A DNA stretch of 64,000 nt from Aggregatibacter kilianii (lineage in GTDB: Bacteria; Pseudomonadota; Gammaproteobacteria; Enterobacterales; Pasteurellaceae): assembly GCF_003129965.1 (NCBI RefSeq), contig NZ_NRCJ01000005.1:122554-186553 (forward strand). The letters run 5' to 3'. Shown piece by piece: positions 45,088 to 54,990 of the stretch; positions within the stretch are counted from its first letter, which is position 1; the number at the start of each line of letters is the position of its first letter. The notes under the pieces are model-generated. The model was not told the origin of the DNA, ran no database searches, and worked only from the letters and a program-made list of their open reading frames with translations. The position numbers and the translations under genes were made by a program.

Positions 45088-47919
45088 TTAGCCTTTCGCC
45101 AGAATGCTCTTCAGGAAGCGGGCGGTGTGTGAACCCTCCACGTTGGCAACCTGTTCCGGTGTGCCGGTGGCGATGATCTGCCCGCCGCCACTGCCGCCTT
45201 CCGGGCCGAGATCCACAATCCAGTCGGCGGTTTTGATTACGTCTAAATTATGTTCGATGACCACAATGGTGTTGCCTTGATCGCGCAAGCGGTGCAACAC
45301 GGAAAGTAGCTGTTTGATGTCGGCGAAATGTAACCCTGTGGTCGGTTCGTCGAGAATATACAGGGTTTTGCCCGTATCCCGCTTGGAAAGTTCCGTCGCC
45401 AGTTTCACCCGTTGCGCCTCACCGCCGGACAGGGTGGTGGAGGATTGCCCCAAACGGATGTAAGACAAGCCCACGTCAATCAGGGTTTGCAATTTACGGG
45501 CAATCATCGGAATGGCGTCGAAAAATTCACGTGCGTCTTCCACGGTCATATCCAACACTTGATGGATGGTTTTGCCTTTGTAGCGAATTTCCAAGGTTTC
45601 GCGGTTGTAGCGTTTACCCTTACATTGATCGCACGGCACATACACATCCGGCAGAAAGTGCATTTCCACTTTGATCACGCCGTCGCCCTGACAAGCTTCG
45701 CAACGCCCGCCGCGGACGTTAAAACTGAAACGTCCCGGGTTGTAGCCGCGCGCACGGGCTTCCGGAACACCGGCGAACAGTTCGCGAATCGGCGTAAACA
45801 CGCCCGTATATGTCGCCGGGTTGGAACGCGGCGTGCGTCCGATCGGGCTTTGGTTAATGTCGATGACTTTGTCGAAAAATTCCAAACCTTCAATGGATTT
45901 ATACGGCGCTGCTTCGGCGTTTTCCGCGTGATTCAAGGCATTTTGCGCAATCGGGAATAGGGTGTCGTTTATCAACGTGGATTTGCCCGAGCCGGACACA
46001 CCGGTGATACAGGTGAATAAGCCTACGGGAATGTCCAGATTGACATCTTTCAGATTGTTGCCGGACGCGCCGAACAGTTTGAGCATTTTTTTCTTATCAA
46101 GTGCGGTGCGTTTTTTCGGTATTTCGATCTTTTCCGCGCCCGATAAAAATTTACCCGTGAGGGAATTCGGGTTTTGCATAATTTGTTGCGCCGTGCCTTC
46201 GGCGATGACGCTACCGCCGTGTACGCCTGCGCCGGGGCCGATGTCAATAATGTGATCGGCGCTTAAAATGGCGTCTTCGTCGTGTTCCACCACAATTACG
46301 GTGTTGCCCAAATTCCGCAAATGAATCAAGGTGTTAAGCAGGCGTTCGTTGTCCCGTTGGTGTAAGCCAATGGAAGGTTCGTCCAATACATACATCACGC
46401 CGACCAGACCCGCGCCGATTTGACTGGCGAGACGAATACGCTGCGCTTCGCCGCCCGAAAGGGTTTCGGCAGAACGGGAAAGGGAAAGGTAGTTCAAACC
46501 CACATTCACCAAAAATTGTAACCGCTCTTTGATTTCTTTCAGGATTTTCTCGGCGATTTGGGCTTTTTGCCCGCTCAGTTGAAGTTCACTGAAGAAACTC
46601 AAGGCTTCGCCGATACTTTTTTCCGATACGTCAGGCAGGTTGGTTTGCTCAATATAGACGTTACGCGCTTCCGGGCGTAAACGGGAACCGCCGCAATCGG
46701 CACAAGGGCGGTTGCTGATGTGTTTGGCGAGTTCTTCGCGCACCGACATGGATTCCGTTTCTTTATAACGGCGCGCCATGTTGTTCAAAATGCCTTCAAA
46801 GGTGTGGCGACGCAGCACCACATCGCCGCGATCGTTCATGTATTGAAACTCGATTTCTTCCTTGCCGGAGCCGTGCAAAATAATCTGCTGAATTTTTTTC
46901 GGCAGTTCCTCAAAAGGCGTTTCAATGTCGAAATGGTAGTGTTTCGCCAGTGAGGTGAGCATTTGGTAGTAGTAGAAATTGCGGCGATCCCAGCCTTTAA
47001 TGGCGCCGTTGGCAAGGGAAATACCGGGATTTTGCACCACGCGTTTTTCATCGAAATATTGCTGTACGCCCAAGCCGTCGCAAGTCGGGCAGGCACCGGC
47101 GGGATTATTGAAAGAAAACAGACGCGGTTCCAGTTCCGGCACGGAATAACCGCAGTGCGGACAGGCAAAATTGGCGGAGAAAATTAATTCTTCCGCTTTC
47201 GGATCGTCCATATAGGCAACTACTGCCGTGCCGCCGGAGAGTTCTAATGTGGTTTCAAAGGATTCCGCTAATCTTGTGGCTAAATCCGACCGCACTTTAA
47301 AGCGATCCACCACCACTTCGATGGTGTGTTTTTTCTGTAATTCCAGCTTCGGCGGATCAGACAAATCGCAAATTTCACCGTCGATACGGGCGCGAATATA
47401 ACCTTGCGCGGCTATTTGTTGCAGCAACTTAACGTGTTCGCCTTTGCGCTCTTTCACCAACGGTGCCAACAGCATCATTTTGCTTTCTTCAGGCAAGGAA
47501 AGCACCTTATCCACCATTTGGCTGATGGTTTGCGCCGCCAGCGGCACATTGTGGTGGGGACAGCGCGGTTCGCCCACACGGGCAAACAATAAACGCAGAT
47601 AATCGTGAATTTCGGTAATGGTTCCCACCGTCGAACGCGGGTTGTGGGAGGTGGATTTTTGTTCAATAGAAATCGCCGGCGAAAGCCCTTCAATGTGGTC
47701 CACATCGGGTTTTTCCATTAATGACAGAAACTGGCGCGCATAGGCGGACAGGGATTCCACATAACGGCGCTGACCTTCCGCATACAGCGTATCAAACGCC
47801 AAGGAAGACTTGCCGGAACCGGATAAGCCGGTGATGACAATCAGTTTGTCGCGTGGAATGGTTAAGTTAATATTTTTCAGATTGTGGGTTCGCGCCCCAC
47901 GAATGTCGATGGTATCCAT
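45088..47919 (-). CDS. uvrA: Excinuclease ABC subunit A
   Basis: A 943-residue UvrA. Two ABC ATPase modules carry Walker [13 protein letters not shown] and [12 protein letters not shown], with signatures [15 protein letters not shown] and [14 protein letters not shown]. Zinc modules are visible as [14 protein letters not shown]...CPTCDGLG and CEACQGDG...CDQCKG. It recognises DNA lesions in nucleotide excision repair. The ATG at 47919 ([17 protein letters not shown]) gives the normal N-terminus and length; the longer open frame upstream runs into the ssb control region. A LexA box sits upstream. Confidence 0.97.
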   Translation of the reverse strand: MDTIDIRGARTHNLKNINLTIPRDKLIVITGLSGSGKSSLAFDTLYAEGQRRYVESLSAYARQFLSLMEKPDVDHIEGLSPAISIEQKSTSHNPRSTVGTITEIHDYLRLLFARVGEPRCPHHNVPLAAQTISQMVDKVLSLPEESKMMLLAPLVKERKGEHVKLLQQIAAQGYIRARIDGEICDLSDPPKLELQKKHTIEVVVDRFKVRSDLATRLAESFETTLELSGGTAVVAYMDDPKAEELIFSANFACPHCGYSVPELEPRLFSFNNPAGACPTCDGLGVQQYFDEKRVVQNPGISLANGAIKGWDRRNFYYYQMLTSLAKHYHFDIETPFEELPKKIQQIILHGSGKEEIEFQYMNDRGDVVLRRHTFEGILNNMARRYKETESMSVREELAKHISNRPCADCGGSRLRPEARNVYIEQTNLPDVSEKSIGEALSFFSELQLSGQKAQIAEKILKEIKERLQFLVNVGLNYLSLSRSAETLSGGEAQRIRLASQIGAGLVGVMYVLDEPSIGLHQRDNERLLNTLIHLRNLGNTVIVVEHDEDAILSADHIIDIGPGAGVHGGSVIAEGTAQQIMQNPNSLTGKFLSGAEKIEIPKKRTALDKKKMLKLFGASGNNLKDVNLDIPVGLFTCITGVSGSGKSTLINDTLFPIAQNALNHAENAEAAPYKSIEGLEFFDKVIDINQSPIGRTPRSNPATYTGVFTPIRELFAGVPEARARGYNPGRFSFNVRGGRCEACQGDGVIKVEMHFLPDVYVPCDQCKGKRYNRETLEIRYKGKTIHQVLDMTVEDAREFFDAIPMIARKLQTLIDVGLSYIRLGQSSTTLSGGEAQRVKLATELSKRDTGKTLYILDEPTTGLHFADIKQLLSVLHRLRDQGNTIVVIEHNLDVIKTADWIVDLGPEGGSGGGQIIATGTPEQVANVEGSHTARFLKSILAKG

Positions 47920-47978
47920 AATAGATTTTATAAATGAAAGAAGTGTAAATTTGCGACAATTATCGCATATTCCTAAAT

Positions 47979-47998
47979 AACTGTGCAAATATCCAGTT
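47979..47998. promoter_or_regulatory. LexA (SOS) box between uvrA and ssb
   Basis: AACTGTGCAAATATCCAGTT, a CTGT-N8-CCAG variant of the CTGT-N8-ACAG consensus with AT-rich centre. It is 60 bp upstream of uvrA and 91 bp upstream of ssb, the same arrangement as in E. coli. Confidence 0.65.
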
Positions 47999-48088
47999 AA
48001 TTTTGTTGAAGGCGTGGATTTCTTCTGAATTTTCAGGCAGAATAGGGCAAATTTTTTTACAGCAAAATCGAATAAAGAAGAGGATATT

Positions 48089-48568
48089 ATGGCTGGAGTA
48101 AATAAAGTAATTATCGTCGGTAATTTAGGCAATGACCCTGAAATCCGCACCATGCCGAACGGCGAAGCAGTTGCCAACATCACAGTTGCCACCAGTGAAA
48201 GCTGGAATGACAAAAACACCGGCGAACGTCGCGAAGTGACCGAATGGCATCGCATTGTGTTCTACCGTCGTCAGGCAGAAGTGGCGGGCGAATACCTGCG
48301 CAAAGGATCCAAAGTGTATGTTGAAGGACGTTTAAGAACCCGTAAATGGCAGGATCAAAACGGCCAGGATCGCTACACCACGGAAATTCAAGGCGACGTG
48401 TTACAAATGTTAGACAGCCGTGCCGATCGTCAATCCGCCGGCGGCTATGCCCCGGCAGCCCAACCGAGCTACCCAAGCCAAGCACAAAGCGCCCCGCGCG
48501 CTGCCCCGGCAAGCAAACCGGCTACTGAAGCGCCGATGGATAATTTTGATGATGATATTCCGTTTTGA
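48089..48568 (+). CDS. ssb: Single-stranded DNA-binding protein
   Basis: A 159-residue SSB. The OB-fold core begins [20 protein letters not shown] Pro/Ala/Ser/Gln-rich linker follows, and the acidic tip [10 protein letters not shown] recruits partner proteins. It is essential in replication, repair and transformation. Divergent from uvrA. Downstream is the left boundary of the accessory island. Confidence 0.96.
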   Translation: MAGVNKVIIVGNLGNDPEIRTMPNGEAVANITVATSESWNDKNTGERREVTEWHRIVFYRRQAEVAGEYLRKGSKVYVEGRLRTRKWQDQNGQDRYTTEIQGDVLQMLDSRADRQSAGGYAPAAQPSYPSQAQSAPRAAPASKPATEAPMDNFDDDIPF

Positions 48569-48613
48569 ATTCCATATACAGAAATTATGTAAAAATACAT
48601 CGTAGAAACCAGA

Positions 48614-48647
48614 GAGAAGCCTTATAAAATAAGACTTCTCTTTTTTT
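48614..48647 (+). terminator. Terminator-like hairpin after ssb; candidate left attachment site
   Basis: GAGAAGCCTTAT and ATAAGACTTCTC pair (one mismatch) and are followed by seven T residues. It matches 62913-62946 at 29 of 34 positions, in the same orientation. It is therefore both the probable ssb terminator and a candidate attL. Confidence 0.6.
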
Positions 48648-48711
48648 ACATTAATTTTGACACAATATCTTTAATTTGATAGTATTTATATATGATATTT
48701 TTGTAAATTAA

Positions 48712-49998
48712 ATGAATATGCATAGATTAGAAACAGTCCTTTTTTCAAATGGAGAACGTTTTCCTATATTGGTTAATGTTAAAACTGGTATTCCTGATTT
48801 TTATTCAACCTTATGGGTAACTGTAGAACTACGTAATCAATCCGCAGTAAACACAATTAGAAATAAGCTGGGAACTATACAGTGGATAATGAATTGGGAA
48901 AAACAGAATAATCTTGTTATTAGTGATCTAATTCATAACAAAGTACTCTTAACAGAAAACCAATTAGAATCTCTTATCCAACATATGAGAATAAATGTAA
49001 AAAAGCGAAAGAATGTAATCAATACAAAAAAAAGTGTGTTAATGAAAGGTAGGACTCAATTTATTGATATTTATTCTGCCGTATCTCTTAGTCATCAATA
49101 TAATAGACTAACAACGCTTTCAGAATACATATTATTTCTATCTAAAGTAATTAATGTATCTAATGAATATATTGAAAAATTGACGAAACTAATTACTTTA
49201 ATTAAAGAGTTAAGACCTAAAAATCATAAAACATTATCTATCAAACCAGAAAGTGAGCTACCTGATGGATTGTTAGATGAGTTTATGTCTATTGCGAACT
49301 TTTCTAATCCTAATAATCCATTTCAAGATATTGGAATTAGAAAAAGAAACCATTTGATGTTTATCTTATTAAAGGAATTAGGGATTAGAAGAGGAGAGCT
49401 ATTATCAATTCAAATCCCATTTATTGATATAGGGACAGCTAAATCCTCAATTACAATTAGACGAACGCATGATGATAAATTTGACACAAGGAAGAAGCAA
49501 GCTGTAAGTAAAACGAAAGAAAGGCGACTTCCTATTTCACAAAATATAGCTCAACTTATCAATGACTATATTATGAACTATCGCTCTAAGATTCCTAACG
49601 CTAATAAACATCCATATTTATTTGTAACCCATCGAAAAGGAAAAACGCAAGGAAACCCAATTAGTACCAGTTCTTTTGATAACGTTATTGTACCAACAAT
49701 GAAAAAGATAGATCCTAAATTTTCTATTATTCATCCGCATATTTTTCGTCATGAATGGAACTTAGATTTTTCACGAAAGGTGGATAAAAATAATCAAAAT
49801 ATAAATCATGATTTTTCTCATAAAGATTTTATTTCTTCCGAAAAAGAAGCAAAGATGAGACAACATCTTATGGGACATACATCCGAGAAATCAGGAAATA
49901 TTTATAATCAACGTTATATAAGAGAAAAAGCTAACAAGATATTATTAGATCTTCAGATTGAGTTTCAAAAAAAGGTTGATAATTATGAATCAGAATAA
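48712..49998 (+). CDS. Tyrosine recombinase, first of trio (IntA-like)
   Basis: A 428-residue integrase. The catalytic domain is in the C-terminal half: Arg in LGIRRGELLSIQI, HxxR in HPHIFRHEW, His in HLMGHTSEKSG and nucleophile Tyr in GNIYNQRYIRE. The coding sequence is very AT-rich. No good ribosome binding site is seen before the ATG at 48712. The next gene starts inside its 3' end (14-bp overlap). Length, position and partners fit IntA of SE-type elements or the first member of a recombinase trio; the exact family is inferred. Confidence 0.82.
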   Translation: MNMHRLETVLFSNGERFPILVNVKTGIPDFYSTLWVTVELRNQSAVNTIRNKLGTIQWIMNWEKQNNLVISDLIHNKVLLTENQLESLIQHMRINVKKRKNVINTKKSVLMKGRTQFIDIYSAVSLSHQYNRLTTLSEYILFLSKVINVSNEYIEKLTKLITLIKELRPKNHKTLSIKPESELPDGLLDEFMSIANFSNPNNPFQDIGIRKRNHLMFILLKELGIRRGELLSIQIPFIDIGTAKSSITIRRTHDDKFDTRKKQAVSKTKERRLPISQNIAQLINDYIMNYRSKIPNANKHPYLFVTHRKGKTQGNPISTSSFDNVIVPTMKKIDPKFSIIHPHIFRHEWNLDFSRKVDKNNQNINHDFSHKDFISSEKEAKMRQHLMGHTSEKSGNIYNQRYIREKANKILLDLQIEFQKKVDNYESE

Positions 49999-51505
49999 AC
50001 TTCTTAGACAGTCAAGAGATGGGTATGCATTTGATGAAAATGAAAACTTTTGGCGTATAAGTAAAGACAAAACCATTAACTTTTCTCAACATATATTAAA
50101 TATAAATAAAAAAACATTAGACGGTTTTAGAAAAACATTAGCAATATATGCCGAAAAATACTCAAGTTATCACGTATCTCACATGTATCAACAGTTTCAA
50201 CGATTAGTAATTTCAACTAACTTAGAAATAATTAATGTGCCAATAATCTTGGATTGGAAAAATAAACTAGGAAAAGAGCATGAATGGTATTTAGGAGCAT
50301 TAAAGGGTTTTTTACTGTCATGGCATGAGTATGGCTATTATGGAGTTGATAAATCTGTTGTGTCATTGCTAGAAAGCTTTACGTTAAGTGGAAATGATAA
50401 AGGTAAATCGGTATTAATGAGATGCCCTTATACAGGAGCATTTACCGAAAATGAAATTTTGGCTTTAATGGCTGAACTTGCTAGACTTTGGAGAGAAGAT
50501 CTTATTTCATTTGAAACATATGCATATATTCACTTACTTCAATCTACAGCTAGAAGACCCATTCAAATACGCCATTTAAAATTTGAAGACCTAAGAAAGG
50601 AAATCTCTCAAGGAACATGGAATTATTTTCTAAATATCCCTAGTGCAAAAAAAAGAGGAGGGCTATTTAGAGAAACGTTTAAAAAGCTTGCTATCACAGA
50701 GGACTTATATTTAATTCTCCTAAACTTTATGGAATATCAATATAAGAAATTGCTTAGTCTGGTTGATGAAACCTTTATTTCTAGTTATAAAATGAAATTA
50801 CCAATGTTTATTGATTGGAATTGTTTAAAGAAGAATATCAAAAATAGGAATTTTGATCTTTCATTATTAAACAAAGATATTTTTCATTATTCTGCTTCTT
50901 CGTTGGAGCTATACGCATTACGAAAATTCTGTATTCACCAAAAAGCAATTTCAGAACGAACAGGTGAAATTATTCATGTAACAGCAAGACGTTTTCGCCA
51001 TACTAGAGGAACAAATCTAGGAAGAAAAGGGGTTGGGGCAACGATTATAGCAGAGCTCCTAGATCATACAGATACACAAAACGTTAAAGTTTATACTGAA
51101 AATACAGCTGATACAGTGCAATACATTGATCGTGTTATGGGTGCTGAAATGGGAAAACTAGCTCAAGCATTTACAGGTAGAATTATTTCTAACTTAAATG
51201 AAAGCGAGAGGGGGCACGATCCAACATCTTTAATAACCAATAACGGAATAGATACAATAGGTGCTTGTGGTACAAATGATTTTTGTATAACTGGCTATGA
51301 AACTTGTTATTTATGTCCTAAGTTTAGACCGCTCGTTGATGGTCCTCATCAACAAATCTTAAATAAGTTGTATGAGGAAAAGGAAGAACGTTTAAAACAA
51401 ACCAAAAGCATAGATTATGCATCATCCAAAGATCGTATTATTTTAGCTGTTGAGTATGTTGTTCAAGCTTGCAATGATATGAAAAGAACTATTGGGAGCC
51501 ACTAA
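49985..51505 (+). CDS. Tyrosine-recombinase-fold protein, second of trio (Tfp-like)
   Basis: A 506-residue protein. The recombinase core is recognisable: Arg in STARRPIQIRHL, box II in VTARRFRHTRGTN, His in LLDHTDTQNVKVY and a candidate Tyr in VKVYTENT. In box II the first His of HxxR appears replaced by Arg. A C-terminal Cys-rich segment (GACGTNDFCITG, then CYLCPKF) may bind zinc. I chose the ATG at 49985, which overlaps the upstream gene. The changed box II suggests altered catalysis, as proposed for the fold-only partner in SE elements. Confidence 0.78.
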   Translation: MNQNKLLRQSRDGYAFDENENFWRISKDKTINFSQHILNINKKTLDGFRKTLAIYAEKYSSYHVSHMYQQFQRLVISTNLEIINVPIILDWKNKLGKEHEWYLGALKGFLLSWHEYGYYGVDKSVVSLLESFTLSGNDKGKSVLMRCPYTGAFTENEILALMAELARLWREDLISFETYAYIHLLQSTARRPIQIRHLKFEDLRKEISQGTWNYFLNIPSAKKRGGLFRETFKKLAITEDLYLILLNFMEYQYKKLLSLVDETFISSYKMKLPMFIDWNCLKKNIKNRNFDLSLLNKDIFHYSASSLELYALRKFCIHQKAISERTGEIIHVTARRFRHTRGTNLGRKGVGATIIAELLDHTDTQNVKVYTENTADTVQYIDRVMGAEMGKLAQAFTGRIISNLNESERGHDPTSLITNNGIDTIGACGTNDFCITGYETCYLCPKFRPLVDGPHQQILNKLYEEKEERLKQTKSIDYASSKDRIILAVEYVVQACNDMKRTIGSH

Positions 51506-51507
51506 TT

Positions 51508-53544
51508 ATGAATAATCTAATTTTTACTCCACAAGATAATAATCCTAAATCTAATTTAGAGCAATTTATTAATTTCAGTAAAAATCAGCTTACTACCTTT
51601 GGAAATGATTGCTGGGAAAACAACCAATGGAAAACAACATTCAGCATTTATCCAGTTCAGGTTCGTTTTTCCACAGAAAGAATTAAATCTACAGCTTATA
51701 AATATGAGCCATTAGCTGCACCATTCATTGAGTTTGCCAAAGCCTATATTCGTTATACTTATTCTCTAAATCCTATTCGGAATTTAGCCCGACATACTGA
51801 ATCTTTACGTATAGTTGAAATGGCTCTCTACAATATTAAAGGAAAAGCTGACATACTTCAGCTTGATTATTTAGTTATTCATGAAGTAGAAAATATCGTA
51901 TCAAAAAAATATAAAAAAGGTACGGAATCAGTCAATAAATTAGGTTATCAAATTCAAAAATTATTTGATTTTTGTAGAGAAAATCAAATTACACCTCAAC
52001 TACCTTTATGGAAAAGTCCTTACAAACGCCCTAGAGATTTGACTATATTACTGGATGAAAAAGGAAAAGAATACCGCTCCAGTAAAATGCCAACTGATGA
52101 AGAAATGATGTTGGTAGCTAAACTCTTTCATGATGCCCCCAATTTAGACAAAGAAACTGAATATTACACAGCTGTTATGGCTCTACTTATGGTTGCTCCA
52201 TCTCGTTGTTCTGAGTTAATGTCGTTATCTGTTAATTGCTTAGAATGGGAGAATGATAGCTTAGGAAATAAGCAATTAGGTATTCGATGGATACCCGCAA
52301 AAAATGGTAAAGTGGGATTAAAATGGGTTCCTAGCTGTATGCAAGATATTGTTGTTGAAGCCGTTAAACGCTTAACAAATATAGGCACCCTAGCAAGAGG
52401 AGTTGCTAAATTTGCAGAAGAAAATCCTAATATATTGATGTTATCCAATAAAGAGGCTGCGCCATCCCGTTCTTTATACCAAAAGCCTTTAACTAAAAGT
52501 GAAATTTTTGAAGTGCTAGATATTGACAAAAATAGCACTAATACTAAATGGTTTAAAAATTTAATAAGTGAAAATGATGGAATTATAACTTATGAGGTGT
52601 TAGGAAAATTTTTATATAAAAAATATACATCAAAATTTCATAATTGGCCTTATGTTGATAAACATAAAAATGTTAAGGTTTCTGAAGCTTTATTATTATT
52701 TAGAGAAAATGAATTTCATGATGACTTTTCCCCTAAAAGTTTTTCTTTTGTGTTACCAACGGTGAATCAAATTAATGATAGGTTTTGCTATTCTGAAACT
52801 CGTCCTAAAACATCATTATGGGAAAAACATTGTATAGGCACATCCAAAGGAGAATTCATAAGATTACCATCACACAATGCAAGACATTGGTTAAGTACAA
52901 AAGCTGAACGAGGAGGAATGGATGAGTTAACTTTAGCTAATTGGGCAGGACGAGCAAGAGTTGCAGATAACAAGGCTTATGATCACAGAACAGAAGAAGA
53001 AAAAAGTGAATCAGTTAGGAATTTACTCATTCCCGAAGATATTTCTATCTTAGATAAAATTCATTTGAATCTTCCTATTACCTATGAAGACTTAGGGAAA
53101 GATAGAATTGGAATCGCAACGGTAACAGAAATAGGGATCTGTGAACATGATTATGCAATGTCTCCATGTTCTCGTCATGGAGATTGTGAAACATGTAAAG
53201 AGCTTGTTTGTATTAAAGGTTTAGAGCACTCCTTAGAAATCTTAAAGGTGCGTGAAGCCCAGATAACCGAACAATTTAATAAAGCTAAAGAACACCATAA
53301 AATAGGTGTTTTTGGTGCAGATCGCTGGATAAGTAATTTAGGATGGAGACTAACTCACATAAAAACTAAAATTAAATTCTTAGAAAATGAGAGCATCCCA
53401 AATGGTTCCTTATTAAGGATGCCTGATGAGTATGATCCTTCCCCTATTAAATTAGCTTTGTTGGAAAGAGGAATGGATCTAGATATACAGAAGAAAGAAA
53501 CAGCTAAGTTAGACGATGATTTATATAGACTAATGGAGTTATAG
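51508..53544 (+). CDS. Large tyrosine recombinase, third of trio (IntB-like)
   Basis: A 678-residue protein, the longest of the trio. Catalytic-type motifs are Arg in VAPSRCSELMSLS, box II in LPSHNARHWLSTKAER, and WAGRARVADNKAYDH with the candidate Tyr. A Cys/His cluster (CEHDYAMSPCSRHGDCETC) lies near the C-terminus. It starts 2 bp after the previous stop. Size and order match IntB of SE-type elements and resemble TnpB of Tn554-like transposons. Confidence 0.78.
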   Translation: MNNLIFTPQDNNPKSNLEQFINFSKNQLTTFGNDCWENNQWKTTFSIYPVQVRFSTERIKSTAYKYEPLAAPFIEFAKAYIRYTYSLNPIRNLARHTESLRIVEMALYNIKGKADILQLDYLVIHEVENIVSKKYKKGTESVNKLGYQIQKLFDFCRENQITPQLPLWKSPYKRPRDLTILLDEKGKEYRSSKMPTDEEMMLVAKLFHDAPNLDKETEYYTAVMALLMVAPSRCSELMSLSVNCLEWENDSLGNKQLGIRWIPAKNGKVGLKWVPSCMQDIVVEAVKRLTNIGTLARGVAKFAEENPNILMLSNKEAAPSRSLYQKPLTKSEIFEVLDIDKNSTNTKWFKNLISENDGIITYEVLGKFLYKKYTSKFHNWPYVDKHKNVKVSEALLLFRENEFHDDFSPKSFSFVLPTVNQINDRFCYSETRPKTSLWEKHCIGTSKGEFIRLPSHNARHWLSTKAERGGMDELTLANWAGRARVADNKAYDHRTEEEKSESVRNLLIPEDISILDKIHLNLPITYEDLGKDRIGIATVTEIGICEHDYAMSPCSRHGDCETCKELVCIKGLEHSLEILKVREAQITEQFNKAKEHHKIGVFGADRWISNLGWRLTHIKTKIKFLENESIPNGSLLRMPDEYDPSPIKLALLERGMDLDIQKKETAKLDDDLYRLMEL

Positions 53545-53545
53545 T

Positions 53546-53956
53546 ATGCCTAAAATTCTTATTACAGAAGAAAATTTAGAAGATATAATCATGTTGATTA
53601 ATACTTGGGAGGGTAAATTAACATGGGATTTACTCTGTCATAAAGTGGCAGAACTACTGAATGTTAAAAGTATTGAGAGACAGTCTCTTGCAAATTATTC
53701 AGATATTCAAACAGCCTTTACTAGACGAAAACAAAAAATAAAAGAAAGAGCAAAAGCTAATCCTATACCAAATGTAACTGTGGATTATCTGCAAAAGCAA
53801 GTTAAGAATTTAAAAGCTCAAGTACAACGTTTGGAAGAAATTAATGAGCGATATAAACAGCAATTTATTGTATGGCAATATAATGCATATATGCATGGTA
53901 TGACCCAAGTTACTTTAAATAAGCCTCTTATTGCAGTTAACCGTCAACGTAGGTAA
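53546..53956 (+). CDS. Small coiled-coil accessory protein of the recombinase module (SRAP/TnpC-like)
   Basis: A 136-residue protein. A basic N-terminal half (SDIQTAFTRRKQKIKERAK) is followed by a predicted coiled coil (VDYLQKQVKNLKAQVQRLEE, then INERYKQQF). It begins 1 bp after the IntB-like stop. Proteins of this size and shape occupy the fourth position in SE elements and the TnpC position in Tn554-type elements. Function in recombination is inferred from position only. Confidence 0.65.
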   Translation: MPKILITEENLEDIIMLINTWEGKLTWDLLCHKVAELLNVKSIERQSLANYSDIQTAFTRRKQKIKERAKANPIPNVTVDYLQKQVKNLKAQVQRLEEINERYKQQFIVWQYNAYMHGMTQVTLNKPLIAVNRQRR

Positions 53957-54004
53957 TTTATAGGATGTAAGGTAAATTATTTTTACTATAGTAGTCTCTA
54001 CAAA

Positions 54005-54036
54005 AGATTGTCTGAAAATCAATTTTCAGACAATCT
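54005..54036. terminator. Terminator-like dyad after the recombinase module
   Basis: AGATTGTCTGAAAA and TTTTCAGACAATCT are perfect 14-bp arms with loop TCAA. Each arm contains GTCTGAA, the invariant part of Neisseria uptake sequences, so this may be a decayed DUS pair. Confidence 0.65.
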
Positions 54037-54159
54037 CTTCACACCTATTAAACTTCTTGATGGGTAGAGTAGAAAACAATTTTCGTCAACATCTACTTCT
54101 TCTGGCCGGAGAGATACAGCAGTTTAATGGCGCGTCAAACACTATTGTACTGAACTACG

Positions 54160-54582
54160 CCACGTCGTTGCCTAGGTGCACGCCCATATCAACCCCTTCT
54201 TTCACAATATCTGCCAACGATCGTCCACCACGATTTCCAAGCGGGTTTTCGGGTATTGGTTCAAAATCGGCTTTAATTTTGGATACAACACGGCTTCCGC
54301 TGCCATCGCCGGGGCGTTGATGCGAATCAATCCCGATGGCGTATTCAAAAAATCATTTAATGCATCGACTTCTTGGTTTATGGCTTGATAAAGCGGCAAA
54401 AGCTGTTCAAAAAACTGTTGTCCCGCTTCGGTTAGCGATACATTGCGTGTTGTACGGTTGAATAGTCGTAGGTTTAGCCGTGTCTCTAAATTTTTCATGC
54501 TATGGCTTAAGAATAGCGAAAAATGGGAAGTGGGTTTTTGGATTTGGAAAGGTGGCTTCGGACAATTAAAAAAACATTTCAA
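54160..54582 (-). pseudogene. LysR-type regulator remnant
   Basis: Minus-strand sequence encodes SHSMKNLETRLNLRLFNRTT and VSLTEAGQQFFEQLLPLYQ, the C-terminal part of a LysR helix-turn-helix, followed by part of the effector domain (LIRINAPAMAAEAVL, RLEIVVDDRW). After DDRW a frameshift occurs; the natural continuation ADIVKEGVDMGVHLGND lies in another frame before a stop. The first half of the HTH is also missing. It is therefore broken at both ends. It is next to arsR but has no obvious link to arsenic. Confidence 0.75.
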
Positions 54583-54616
54583 TCATACTTGAAATATTGA
54601 AATTTCTTGTTATAAT
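54577..54616 (+). promoter_or_regulatory. ars promoter and candidate ArsR operator
   Basis: TTGAAA (54589-54594), a 16-bp spacer and TATAAT (54611-54616) precede arsR. A dyad TTTCAAT...ATTGAAA (54577-54602) spans the -35, the expected position for an ArsR/SmtB operator. Confidence 0.6.
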
Positions 54617-54623
54617 TACGCCT

Positions 54624-54926
54624 ATGAATACGATACAAGCAAGCAAACTCTTTGAGAGCCTGTCTTCTCCGATAAGACTGGCGATTTTTCAACAACTTAC
54701 CGCCGCAGGCAGTACTGGCATGATTGCTGGCGACTTGGCAAAACAGCTTAACCTTGCCCCGAATAATGTGTCTTTTCATCTAAAAAGCCTGTTGCATTCG
54801 GGGCTTGTGCGTGTGGTGCAGGAAGGACGGCACATGCGTTATTTTGCCGAGCTGGATTTGATGATGGCATTGACCCATTTTCTGACCCAAAACTGCTGTT
54901 CTCAAACAGGCGAATCTTGCCAGTGA
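54624..54926 (+). CDS. arsR: Arsenite-responsive repressor ArsR
   Basis: A 100-residue ArsR/SmtB winged-helix repressor. The HTH is AGDLAKQLNLAPNNVSFHLK and the wing region is VRVVQEGRHMRYFAE. The C-terminus carries adjacent Cys residues and one more (QNCCSQTGESC), resembling the C-terminal As(III) site of the Acidithiobacillus-type ArsR rather than the CVC site of plasmid R773 ArsR. The ATG at 54624 lies a few bases downstream of the -10 element, so the transcript has a short leader. It heads arsR-arsC-acr3. Confidence 0.88.
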   Translation: MNTIQASKLFESLSSPIRLAIFQQLTAAGSTGMIAGDLAKQLNLAPNNVSFHLKSLLHSGLVRVVQEGRHMRYFAELDLMMALTHFLTQNCCSQTGESCQ

Positions 54927-54931
54927 TTTTC

Positions 54932-54943
54932 AGGCAGCCTGAA
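54932..54943. promoter_or_regulatory. Neisseriaceae (Kingella-type) DNA uptake sequence
   Basis: AGGCAGCCTGAA, 5 bp after the arsR stop, set in a partly palindromic TTTTCAGGCAGCCTGAAAAA. From memory this 12-mer is the DUS dialect of Kingella. It is foreign to Pasteurellaceae. Confidence 0.75.
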
Positions 54944-54990
54944 AAATTATTGCCAAATATTTCTATATTTCTTGAAGGATTGGAGTAACT

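Noticed and set aside
47920..48255. N-terminal extension of uvrA giving about 1055 residues
   Set aside because: It reads through the LexA box and into ssb on the other strand. The ATG at 47919 gives the normal 943-residue protein.
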